From: Streptomyces yatensis
GTDB taxonomy: Bacteria > Actinomycetota > Actinomycetes > Streptomycetales > Streptomycetaceae
Assembly: GCF_018069625.1 (NCBI RefSeq)
Contig: NZ_CP072941.1
Location: 1,488,001 to 1,552,000, forward strand
Reading direction: 5' to 3'
Length of the DNA stretch: 64,000 bases
Shown piece by piece: positions 16,750-24,284 of this stretch. A program made the position numbers and the translations under genes. Numbering within the stretch: the first letter of the stretch is position 1; each line of letters starts with the position of its first letter. The notes below the pieces were generated by a model that was not told the DNA's origin, did no database searches, and saw only the letters and a list, made by a program, of their open reading frames with translations.

Positions 16750-17735
16750 GGGCCGCAGTCATCGAAGCCCCGGGCAAGGTCACCGTCGCCACCGTCGCGG
16801 ACCCCACCCCGGGCCCCCGTGAGGTCGTGGTGGACGTGGCGGCCTGCGGGCTGTGCGGCACCGATCTGCACATCCTGCAGGGCGAGTTCGCGCCCACGCT
16901 GCCGATCGTCCCCGGGCATGAGTTCGCCGGTGTGGTCGTGGGCATCGGCAGCGGTGTCACCGAGCTGGAGGTGGGCGACCGGGTCGCGGTCGACCCCTCC
17001 CTGCACTGCCACGAGTGCCGTTACTGCCGGATCGGCCGGGGCAATCTGTGCGACAACTGGAACGCGATCGGGGTCAGCGTCGCCGGCGGGGCCGCCGAGT
17101 TCGCGGTGGCCCCGGTGGCCAACTGCGTCAAGCTGCCCGAGCATGTGGACGTGGCCGACGCGGCCCTGATCGAGCCGCTGTCCTGCGCGGTGCGCGGCTA
17201 TGACGTGCTCAACGGCAACCTGGGCGCCGAGGTGCTCATCTACGGCTCCGGCACCATGGGGCTGATGATGCTGGAGCTGGCCAAGCGCACCGGCGCCGCC
17301 AGCGTGGACATGCTCGACGTCAACGCCGAGCGGCTGGCCACCGCCGGCACCCTCGGCTGCACCCGGTCCGCCGCCTCGGCGGACGAGCTGGAGCAGCCGC
17401 GCGGCTGGGACGTGGTCATCGACGCCACCGGCAACCAGGCCGCCATTCAGGACGGCCTGGGCCGGGTGGCCAAGGCCGGAACGTTCCTGCAGTTCGGTGT
17501 CTCCGACTACGCGACGCGGGCCACCATCGAGCCGTACAAGATCTACAACCAGGAGATCACCATCACCGGCTCCATGGCCGTGCTGCACAGCTATGAGCGT
17601 GCCGCCGGGCTGTTCGCGACCGGGGTGCTGGACCCGAAGATCTTCATCAGCCACCGGCTGCCGCTGGAGGAGTACCCCCAGGCGCTCGACCAGTTCAAGG
17701 CGGGACAGGGCCGGAAGATCGTGGTCGTCCCGTAA
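16746..17735 (+). CDS. Zinc-dependent (sorbitol/threonine-type) alcohol dehydrogenase
   Basis: A 329-aa medium-chain dehydrogenase. Catalytic zinc ligands are in ACGLCGTDLH and the GHEFAG motif. The structural zinc site is CHECRYCRIGRGNLC. The NAD-binding Rossmann motif is IYGSGTMGLMMLE. As the last gene of the polyol operon it most likely oxidises the imported polyol to a ketose; the exact substrate is unknown. It is followed by a strong hairpin. Confidence 0.9.
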   Translation: MRAAVIEAPGKVTVATVADPTPGPREVVVDVAACGLCGTDLHILQGEFAPTLPIVPGHEFAGVVVGIGSGVTELEVGDRVAVDPSLHCHECRYCRIGRGNLCDNWNAIGVSVAGGAAEFAVAPVANCVKLPEHVDVADAALIEPLSCAVRGYDVLNGNLGAEVLIYGSGTMGLMMLELAKRTGAASVDMLDVNAERLATAGTLGCTRSAASADELEQPRGWDVVIDATGNQAAIQDGLGRVAKAGTFLQFGVSDYATRATIEPYKIYNQEITITGSMAVLHSYERAAGLFATGVLDPKIFISHRLPLEEYPQALDQFKAGQGRKIVVVP

Positions 17736-17745
17736 CCGTACGTGG

Positions 17746-17785
17746 TTGACGGCCCAGGCCCGGGGCACCAGGCTTGGGCCGTCAA
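17746..17785 (+). terminator. Terminator-like hairpin after the polyol operon
   Basis: A 15-bp stem, TTGACGGCCCAGGCC against GGCTTGGGCCGTCAA, with one G-U pair and a 10-base loop, directly after the dehydrogenase stop. There is no long U-tract. Its position upstream of the FAD oxidoreductase gene means it could also act on that gene's leader. Confidence 0.6.
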
Positions 17786-17813
17786 TGATCACGGTCGGCG
17801 GGAGGGCGGGCAG

Positions 17814-19184
17814 ATGGGCAAGGGCGACGCGGTGGTGGTGGGCGGAGGGCTCGCGGGCACACTGGCCGCGGGGGCGCTCCTCGGCCACGTCGACACGGTC
17901 ACCCTGGTGGAGCGCGACCGCTACCCGGAGCAGCCCGTCTTCCGCAAGGGCGTGCCCCAGGGCCGCCATCTGCATGTCTTCCTCAGTGGCGGACGGCGGG
18001 CCCTGGAAGAGCTGTTCCCCGGGCTGAACGGCGAGTTGGAGGCGGCGGGCGCACATCGCCTGGAGGCGCCGCGCGATGTGATCACCAAGGCCCCCAACGG
18101 CTGGCAGCGCCGCTTCCACGAGGGCCGGCACGCCACCACCAGCTGCACCCGGGCGCTGTTCGACGCCACCGTACGGGCGCGGGTGCTGGCCGAGGCCGAG
18201 GGGTCCGGGACCCGGGTAGAGGTGCTCCAGGGCACCGAGGCCATCGGGTTGCTCGGCGGCGCGGACCGGGTGACCGGCGTACGGGTGCGGGCGCGCGACG
18301 CCGGGCGCACCGGCCGGGAGCTGCCCGCCGATCTGGTCGTCGACGCCTCGGGGCGTGGCTCGCGCGCCCCCAAGTGGCTGACGGAACTGGGCGCTCCGGC
18401 GCCGCGCGAGGAGGTCGTCGACGCCGGGATCGGCTACTGCACCCAGATGTTCCGGCCCGCCGAACCCCTGGACATGGTGATGGTCGTCCAGCCGCGCCCG
18501 GACTGTCCGCGCGGTGCGGCATGGTCCCCGGTCGAGGGCGGCAACTGGCTGCTGACGCTGTCGGGGGTGCGCGGTCAGCATCCGCCGACCGAGGGCTCGG
18601 AGGTGCTCGGCTTCGTCAAGTCCCTGAACGAGCCGACGCTGTACGAGCATCTGCGGAGCTGTGAGCCGGTGTCCCCGCCGTACGGGTTCCGCGACACCTC
18701 CAACCGGCGCCGCCACTACGACGCCCCGGGCGCGGTGCCCGAGGGGTTCCTCGCGGTCTCGGACGCCGCCTGCACCTTCAATCCGATCTACGGCCAGGGC
18801 ATGGCGGTGGCCGCCCTCAGCGGGCTGGCCCTGCGCCGCTGTCTGGCCGAGTCGGGTCTGCGGCCCGGCTTCGCGGCCGTGGCACAGCGCGCCGTGGCCC
18901 GGGCGAGCGACACCGCCTGGCTGACCGCCGTCGGCGCGGACCGCCCGTACGCCGCGGACGCGGGCACCACGCCGCCGGGAGCGGCCGAGCGGCTGCGGAG
19001 CTGGTACTTCGGCCGGCTGGCGGACCGGGCCGCGATCGACCCGGTGGTCGGCGCGGCGTTCCGTGACGTCACCTATCTCGCGGCGGGCCCGTCCCGGCTG
19101 CTGTCCCCCGGGGTCGCCCTGCGGACGGTGCTGCTGCCGAGGGCCCGGGGCCTGACGGACCCACCGCTGCGCGTGGAGAGCTGA
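17814..19184 (+). CDS. FAD-dependent oxidoreductase (halogenase/hydroxylase-like)
   Basis: A 456-aa flavoprotein. The N-terminal FAD-binding Rossmann motif is VVGGGLAGTLAAGALL, followed by an acidic LVERD. A second FAD contact SDAACTFNPIYGQGMAVAAL occurs at about residue 320. The start is MGKGD with GGGAGG upstream. The general group includes geranylgeranyl reductase-like and aromatic hydroxylase-like enzymes. It lacks a halogenase WxWxIP motif. It is separated from the polyol operon by a hairpin, so its pathway is unclear. Confidence 0.78.
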   Translation: MGKGDAVVVGGGLAGTLAAGALLGHVDTVTLVERDRYPEQPVFRKGVPQGRHLHVFLSGGRRALEELFPGLNGELEAAGAHRLEAPRDVITKAPNGWQRRFHEGRHATTSCTRALFDATVRARVLAEAEGSGTRVEVLQGTEAIGLLGGADRVTGVRVRARDAGRTGRELPADLVVDASGRGSRAPKWLTELGAPAPREEVVDAGIGYCTQMFRPAEPLDMVMVVQPRPDCPRGAAWSPVEGGNWLLTLSGVRGQHPPTEGSEVLGFVKSLNEPTLYEHLRSCEPVSPPYGFRDTSNRRRHYDAPGAVPEGFLAVSDAACTFNPIYGQGMAVAALSGLALRRCLAESGLRPGFAAVAQRAVARASDTAWLTAVGADRPYAADAGTTPPGAAERLRSWYFGRLADRAAIDPVVGAAFRDVTYLAAGPSRLLSPGVALRTVLLPRARGLTDPPLRVES

Positions 19185-19191
19185 CCCGGGC

Positions 19192-19222
19192 CCGGGGCTC
19201 CCGGCGGGGCGGAGCCCCCGGA
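19192..19222. terminator. Probable bidirectional terminator
   Basis: GC-rich hairpin with GGGGCTC (19194-19200) pairing to GAGCCCC (19212-19218), extendable with a one-base bulge. It lies between the convergent FAD oxidoreductase and HpcH/HpaI aldolase genes, in a run of G/C typical of Streptomyces gene ends. Confidence 0.5.
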
Positions 19223-19269
19223 CCCCCGTCCCGTGGGCTCCCGCCGCCCCCGGGACCCGGGGGATGCGC

Positions 19270-20037
19270 TCAGGCGGTGGCGTCGCGCAAATGCGCCGCT
19301 GCCGCCTGCTCCAGGTGGACCAGGTCGCTGCTGACGGTGGCGAAGGTGAAGCCCTGGGCCAGGCGCCCCGCCGCTGTCGCCCCGTCGGGGCAGTGGATTC
19401 CGGCGGCGATGCCCGCGGTCCGCGCCTCCTCGGCGACCTTGGCCAGCGCCGCCTCGAACTTCTCCGCCACCGAGGTGTCGGTCGAGGTGCGCCCGCCGAG
19501 CGCGATGGTGAGGTCGGAGGGGCCGATGTAGACGCCGTCGAGCCCGTCCGTGGCACAGATCTCCGCGGTGTTGGCCAGTGCCTGAGCCGTCTCGATCATC
19601 ACGATGCAGGCCACCTGCTGGTTGGACTCGGCCGGGGCGGGGCCCACGCGCAGGCCCGAGCGCATCGGGCCGTACGAGCGCACCCCGAGCGGGGGGTAGC
19701 GGCAGGCGGCGACCGCGGCGGCCGCCTCCTCGGCGGTGTTGACCAGCGGGACGATGACTCCGCGGGCCCCGGCGTCCAGCGCCTGGCCGATCCAGAAGCC
19801 GTCGTTGGCCGGGACGCGCACCATACCGGCGGCGGTGCCGCGGGCGTCGATGGCGGTCATCGCGCCGAGGGTGCCCTTGTAGTCGAGGAGGCCGTGCTGG
19901 GCGTCGACGCAGATGTAGTCGTAGCCGAGCCCGGCCAGCCGCTCGGTGCCCACGGGGTTGTCGAGGACGACCCAGTAGCCGATGATCCGCCGGCGGGAGC
20001 GCAGCCGGGCGGCGAAGTCGGCGGGGGAAGTGTTCAT
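19270..20037 (-). CDS. HpcH/HpaI-family aldolase
   Basis: A 255-aa class II pyruvate-type aldolase. Recognisable parts are the N-terminal GYWVVLDNP, CVDAQHGLLDY, PLGVRSYGPMRSG, and metal ligands Glu in IVMIET and Asp in IGPSDL. Family members cleave 4-hydroxy-2-keto acids or 2-keto-3-deoxy acids to pyruvate and an aldehyde. It sits 79 bp downstream of the 2-hydroxyacid dehydrogenase in the same direction, so it probably performs the cleavage step of an acid-sugar or hydroxy-acid pathway. Confidence 0.88.
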   Translation of the reverse strand: MNTSPADFAARLRSRRRIIGYWVVLDNPVGTERLAGLGYDYICVDAQHGLLDYKGTLGAMTAIDARGTAAGMVRVPANDGFWIGQALDAGARGVIVPLVNTAEEAAAAVAACRYPPLGVRSYGPMRSGLRVGPAPAESNQQVACIVMIETAQALANTAEICATDGLDGVYIGPSDLTIALGGRTSTDTSVAEKFEAALAKVAEEARTAGIAAGIHCPDGATAAGRLAQGFTFATVSSDLVHLEQAAAAHLRDATA

Positions 20038-20116
20038 GCTGTCAGCTTCTCTCGTTCTCTCTCGTTCTGGGGCAGGAGCTTTTCCGCAAGCGGCTACGGG
20101 GTGGGCGGTGGCGCGT

Positions 20117-21097
20117 TCACACCACGGCGTTCACCGGTTCCTCTCCCCGCAGGACGCGCACCACGTCGGCGGCCACGGTGCTGCCCATCGCGGCGTTGGC
20201 CTGCTGGGTGAACGCGGCGCAGTGCGGGGTCAGCACCGCGTTGGGGGCGGTGAGCAGGGGATTCCCGGCCGGGGGCTCGGTGGCGAACACATCGATACCG
20301 GCCGCCGCGAGATGCCCGCTGTGCAGCAGCTCGGCCAGGGCGTCCTCGTCGACCAGCCCGCCCCGCGCCGTATTGATGACACAGGACCCCGGTTTCATGG
20401 CTGCCAGTTCGGCGCGGCCGAGCAGCGGTCCGCCCGACGGCATCGGCAGATGCAGGGTGATCACATCGGCGGCCGCGATCAGCTCGTCGAGGGTCACGGA
20501 CGGCACCCCCCGCTCGGCGAAGACGGCGGCGGGGAGGTGGGGGTCGTAGGCGATGAGGTCCATGTCGAAGCCCCGGGCGCGGCGGGCGACCGCCTGGCCG
20601 ATCCGGCCGAAGCCGACGATGCCGAGGGTGCGCCCGGCCAGTTCGGGCCCGAAGAAGCGGTCCCAGCGGCCGCCGGTGACCGAGGCGTGGGCGGGCACGA
20701 TACGCCGTACGGCGGCCAGCAGCAGGGCCATCGTCATATCGGCGACCGCGGTGGTGTTGCTCCCGGGGGCGTTGACCACGCGGACGCCATGGGCGGCGGC
20801 CGCGGAAAGGTCGATGTTGTCGGTGCCGACGCCGTGTTTGGCGACGACCGTAAGCCCCGGTGCCGCGTCCAGGACGGCCGCCGTCACCGGGTCGAGCCCG
20901 ACGACCAGCGCCCTGACGCCCTCGGCCTCCTCGATGAGCTGCCGTTCGGTGAGCGGATGCGCCGCGCTCGCGGTGCGCGCCCGCACCCCGGCGGCCTCGA
21001 ACACCTCCCAGGGCTCGCGCGCGTGCTGTCCGAAGCTGGGTGTGGTCACCAGGACGTCGTGGCCGGTGGCTGCCCCGGCCTCGTGCGCCTCGCTCAA
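20117..21097 (-). CDS. D-2-hydroxyacid dehydrogenase
   Basis: A 326-aa NAD-dependent enzyme of the phosphoglycerate/formate dehydrogenase superfamily. The Rossmann motif LGIVGFGRIGQAVARRA, the INTARGGLVDEDAL loop and the catalytic PHCAAFT segment are present. No ATG or GTG fits the N-terminus. TTG at 21097, nine codon-bases after GGGGAG, is preferred; TTG at 21106 would overlap the transporter stop by 4 bp. Both imply coupling to the upstream Nramp-related gene. Confidence 0.87.
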   Translation of the reverse strand: MSEAHEAGAATGHDVLVTTPSFGQHAREPWEVFEAAGVRARTASAAHPLTERQLIEEAEGVRALVVGLDPVTAAVLDAAPGLTVVAKHGVGTDNIDLSAAAAHGVRVVNAPGSNTTAVADMTMALLLAAVRRIVPAHASVTGGRWDRFFGPELAGRTLGIVGFGRIGQAVARRARGFDMDLIAYDPHLPAAVFAERGVPSVTLDELIAAADVITLHLPMPSGGPLLGRAELAAMKPGSCVINTARGGLVDEDALAELLHSGHLAAAGIDVFATEPPAGNPLLTAPNAVLTPHCAAFTQQANAAMGSTVAADVVRVLRGEEPVNAVV

Positions 21098-21102
21098 CGC
21101 GT

Positions 21103-22536
21103 TCAACTCCCCACCCCGAGCCCGAGGACATCGAGGACCGAATAGATTCCCAGGGCGCCGATGGCCGTACTGCTGAGCACCAGCGCGCCGCCCAGGACCG
21201 GGTTGCGGCGGAACCGCGGATCGACCTCCGTGGCGCGCAGCCGCCAGACCGCGATCACGACCGCGAGCAGGAAGATCCCGCCCGCGATGCCGCCGACCTG
21301 CACCATCAGCACCGGCTCCTGCAGATAGAGGTAGAAGGCGGCCCACAGGGGCGGCAGGACGACGGTGAGCAGGCGGATGACGCGCTGCCGGGACTTGACG
21401 TTGCGCCAGTCGAACACACCGAGCAGTCCGAGGGTGTTGGCCCACAGCCGCGGCACGCTCGCGGTGGAGGCGATGATCGTGGAGTAGAGGACGGCGATGG
21501 CGCCGATGAGGAAGAGGTACTTGCCCGCGGGGCCGAGGGTGTCGGTGTACATCCGGGACAGCGTGGTGATCATGTCGTTGCCCTCGGGCACCAGCTTCTG
21601 GCGGTGCAGGATGGCCGCGCCGATGATGTAGAAGGAGAGCGTGCACAGGGTGCAGACGACCCATGAGGTGAGCGCGTCGATCCGCATCACCCGGATCCAG
21701 CCCTCGGCGCGTCGGGCCCGGGCCTCGGTCCCGTCGTCGGGGCCGGTCCAGCGGGCGTAGCCCTTCTCCAGACACCAGTAGGTGTAGGTGGTCATCTCAT
21801 CCGCGCCGACACCGGTGATGCCGAACATGGCGACGGCGAAGCCGAGCGTCCCGGCGGGGATGGACAGGGTCAGCCCGGAGGCCAGATCGGAGCCGCCGTA
21901 GCCGAACTCGGTCCAGGGCAGTCCGACCGCGAGGGCGACGGTGGAGAGGGTGAAGAAGACGACGGTGATGAACCCGGCCTTCTCCACCAGCCCGTAGCGG
22001 CCCGTGTACATCAGCGCGACGACGGACGCGACCACGATCACGGTCCAGACGGTGAGCGAGGTGCGGCCCAGCGGTGCGCCGCCGATCGGGGCGAGGATGC
22101 TGAACGCGGCGGCGGCGCCGCCGATCATGCCTCCGCGCTGGAGCATCTTGGCGAAGTCCATGAGGATCCACAGCACATTGATCCAGCCGACCCGGCCCGC
22201 CCTGGGCGGGACCTGGGCGTAGCCGGCCAGGGCCGTCTTGCCGGTGAGGATGGTCCAGCGGGCCAGCTCCATCTGCACCCACACCTTGACCAGCGCGCTG
22301 GCGATGACCAGCCAGAGCAGGACGAAGCCGGCCTTGGCGCCCAGGGAGGTGGTGGTGATCAGTTCACCGGATCCGACCACGGCGGCGGAGAGGATCATCC
22401 CGGGGCCCAGTCGGCGCACCGTTCCGCGTAGATCGCGCGGCGGCTCCTTGATGTCGCCCGCCCGCAGTGCGTACGGATCGTCGGACGGTGCCTCGTCCCC
22501 CGTTCCGACCTGCGCCGGCACACTGTCCGCCGTCAT
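21103..22536 (-). CDS. Nramp-related membrane transporter
   Basis: A 477-aa protein with about eleven hydrophobic helices, recognisable as Nramp family by the GPGMILSAAVVGSGELITTT start and overall layout. The canonical helix-1 metal motif DPGN reads GSGE here, and the helix-6 MPH motif is absent (FGITGVGADEMTT). Metal transport is therefore doubtful. It leads an operon with a 2-hydroxyacid dehydrogenase and an aldolase, so it may carry the organic substrate or a metal cofactor. The start at MTADSV follows GGAGG. Confidence 0.85.
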   Translation of the reverse strand: MTADSVPAQVGTGDEAPSDDPYALRAGDIKEPPRDLRGTVRRLGPGMILSAAVVGSGELITTTSLGAKAGFVLLWLVIASALVKVWVQMELARWTILTGKTALAGYAQVPPRAGRVGWINVLWILMDFAKMLQRGGMIGGAAAAFSILAPIGGAPLGRTSLTVWTVIVVASVVALMYTGRYGLVEKAGFITVVFFTLSTVALAVGLPWTEFGYGGSDLASGLTLSIPAGTLGFAVAMFGITGVGADEMTTYTYWCLEKGYARWTGPDDGTEARARRAEGWIRVMRIDALTSWVVCTLCTLSFYIIGAAILHRQKLVPEGNDMITTLSRMYTDTLGPAGKYLFLIGAIAVLYSTIIASTASVPRLWANTLGLLGVFDWRNVKSRQRVIRLLTVVLPPLWAAFYLYLQEPVLMVQVGGIAGGIFLLAVVIAVWRLRATEVDPRFRRNPVLGGALVLSSTAIGALGIYSVLDVLGLGVGS

Positions 22537-22602
22537 GCGACCTCCCCGCTTCATGCGTGTTGTGAGCGGAACGCTCGCACGATTGCACGTAACACGCAAG
22601 AC

Positions 22603-22681
22603 TCTGCGCAGTGTCCTCGAGCAAACAGCGCGGAATGCGCAGACTGATAATGTTGCTCAGGGCTGCGCAGAGTCGCGCAGA
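22603..22681. promoter_or_regulatory. Cluster of GCGCAGA repeats (candidate DeoR operators)
   Basis: In the divergent region the motif occurs as TCTGCGCA at 22603-22610, TGCGCAGA at 22636-22643 and 22664-22671, and CGCGCAGA at 22674-22681. Four copies in about 80 bp between the Nramp-led operon and the DeoR gene suggest binding sites for that regulator. Confidence 0.45.
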
Positions 22682-22705
22682 GTGAGGGAAGGATGGGGGG
22701 CCGCC

Positions 22706-23503
22706 ATGAGCCAGGAGGCCGGTGTGGAGGAGCGCAGACGGCTGCGCGCCGGGGACCGCCGGGAACTGATCGCCCGAATGATCCAGACCGATGGCACGGT
22801 CGTCGTGGAGGAGCTGGCCCGCTCGCTGGAGGTGACCCCCTCCACCATCCGCCGGGATCTCGCGCTCCTCACCGAACAGGGCGTCATCGCCCGCACCTAC
22901 GGCGGCGCGATGAGCGCTGGTCACACCGCCGAGCCCACTCTCGGGCAGCGCAGCGGGCTCGCGGTCGCAGAGAAGGACCGCATCGGGCGCTGGGCGGCCG
23001 CCCGGATCGGGACGGGCGACACCGTCATCCTCGACGCCGGCACCACGACCGGACGGCTCGCCCACCATCTGCGCGCCCGTACCGATCTGACCGTGATCAC
23101 CAGCGGGCTCACCGCGCTGCGTGAGCTGGCCGAGGCGGACGGCATCGAGCTGATCACTCTCGCCGGGACGCTGCGCCATGTCAGCCAGGGCTTCGTCGGG
23201 CCGCTGGCCGAGCTGACCCTGTCCCGGCTGACCGCGGACAAGGTCTTCCTCGGCGCCGACGGGCTGGACGCGCGGCGGGGCATCTGCGAGGCGAGCCTCC
23301 AGCAGACCTCGCTCAAGGAGATGATGGCCGACCGCGGCAAGGAGCTGTACGTGCTGGCCGACAGCAGCAAGCTGGGCCAGTCACCGTTCACCGCCTGGGC
23401 GCCGCTGGACCGGCCGTGGACGCTGGTCACCGACAGCGGGGCCACCGATGACCGGCTCGGTCCCTTCCGGGCGCTGCCCGACGTCGAGGTGATCACCGTC
23501 TGA
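22706..23503 (+). CDS. DeoR-family transcriptional regulator
   Basis: A 265-aa regulator with an N-terminal extension of about 15 residues, the DeoR winged helix (ELARSLEVTPSTIRRDLALL) and a sugar-phosphate sensing domain with VILDAGTTTGRLAHHL and VFLGADGLD. It diverges from the Nramp/dehydrogenase/aldolase operon and most likely represses it until a phosphorylated intermediate appears. The start ATG is chosen because it gives the normal family N-terminus. Confidence 0.9.
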   Translation: MSQEAGVEERRRLRAGDRRELIARMIQTDGTVVVEELARSLEVTPSTIRRDLALLTEQGVIARTYGGAMSAGHTAEPTLGQRSGLAVAEKDRIGRWAAARIGTGDTVILDAGTTTGRLAHHLRARTDLTVITSGLTALRELAEADGIELITLAGTLRHVSQGFVGPLAELTLSRLTADKVFLGADGLDARRGICEASLQQTSLKEMMADRGKELYVLADSSKLGQSPFTAWAPLDRPWTLVTDSGATDDRLGPFRALPDVEVITV

Positions 23504-23530
23504 CGACGGACCGGCGCCGGTGCGGGTGAG

Positions 23531-23557
23531 GGGCCGGGAGCCTGGCGCTCCCGGCCC
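23531..23557. terminator. Bidirectional terminator hairpin
   Basis: Perfect 11-bp stem GGGCCGGGAGC / GCTCCCGGCCC with a five-base loop, between the convergent DeoR and snapalysin genes. Confidence 0.65.
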
Positions 23558-23564
23558 GCTCGGG

Positions 23565-24125
23565 TCAGTCCCGGTACATCCGCGGCGCGGCGGTCACCGC
23601 GCCCACCAGGCCGAAGCTGTCCTCGACCTCGGCCTTCTCGGCGGTGTTCGGATAGGGGTTGGTGCAGGAGACCCCGGCGGTGGAGCCGGACATCAGGCTC
23701 GAGCACGGCCCCGGCTTCATGTCCGGCAGGCCGAGGATATGGCCGAGCTCATGCGAGGAGATCCGCACCGTGTTGTAGCCCTCGTCGACGGCCTGGCGGC
23801 CGAAGTAGATCGTGCCGCGGCCCAGCCCGGTGGACAGGGTGCGGGGCCAGCCGTTGTCCGCGATGATGCGGACGTTGGCCTGCTGCCCGGAGGCGGCCGG
23901 TTTCAGCTCCACGTTGGCCACGCTCTCGTTCCAGATCGCCGCGCCCTTGGAGACGGCGTCCTTGAACTCGGCGGCCCCGCCGGCGTCGTACGTCACGACC
24001 CGCGCGGCGGCGGTGTGCTCCGCCGGGGCGGCGGAGGAGGGGGCGGCCACGGCCTGTCCGGCCGTCAGGGCGAGCACCGCCGTCACCGCGGCGGGTAAGG
24101 CACGGACGAACTTGCTGGATCTCAC
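23565..24125 (-). CDS. Snapalysin-type secreted zinc metalloprotease
   Basis: A 186-aa secreted protease. The signal peptide runs to about AVA (residues 25-28), a short propeptide follows, and the zinc site HELGHILGLPD is at residues 125-135 (metal ligands His125, His129, Asp135; Glu126 catalytic). This HExxHxxGxxD form is typical of snapalysins, the small neutral proteases of Streptomyces. GTG start with AGGAGG upstream. Codon 10 is TTA (24096-24098), suggesting bldA-dependent expression. The usual divergent LysR gene is absent; recQ is divergent instead. Confidence 0.9.
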   Translation of the reverse strand: MRSSKFVRALPAAVTAVLALTAGQAVAAPSSAAPAEHTAAARVVTYDAGGAAEFKDAVSKGAAIWNESVANVELKPAASGQQANVRIIADNGWPRTLSTGLGRGTIYFGRQAVDEGYNTVRISSHELGHILGLPDMKPGPCSSLMSGSTAGVSCTNPYPNTAEKAEVEDSFGLVGAVTAAPRMYRD

Positions 24126-24284
24126 GATCGGCCTCCTTGTGGGGAAAGGACGGACAGAGCAAGTGGGCATGAGCATGGCACGTCGCCCATCTGATCGGCC
24201 ACTGTGCCCACACACCTTGTCTCATCCGGCCGGTTGTCCACAGGTGGTCACCGCGGCATCCCGCGGGCCCCCTAGAATCGGCGG

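Noticed and set aside
13563..17735. Missing ATPase taken as a broken polyol transporter
   Set aside because: Sugar importers of Streptomyces commonly share the MsiK ATPase encoded elsewhere, so the absence is normal.
16356..19556. A 1066-codon open frame on the minus strand opposite the permease, dehydrogenase and oxidoreductase genes
   Set aside because: Its translation is repetitive Arg/Gly/Pro/His without any domain, as expected opposite GC-rich genes; the plus-strand genes have clear families.
21103..21775. A 552-aa form of the hydroxyacid dehydrogenase starting inside the transporter gene
   Set aside because: The extra N-terminus is an out-of-frame shadow of the transporter; the family length fits a TTG start near 21097.
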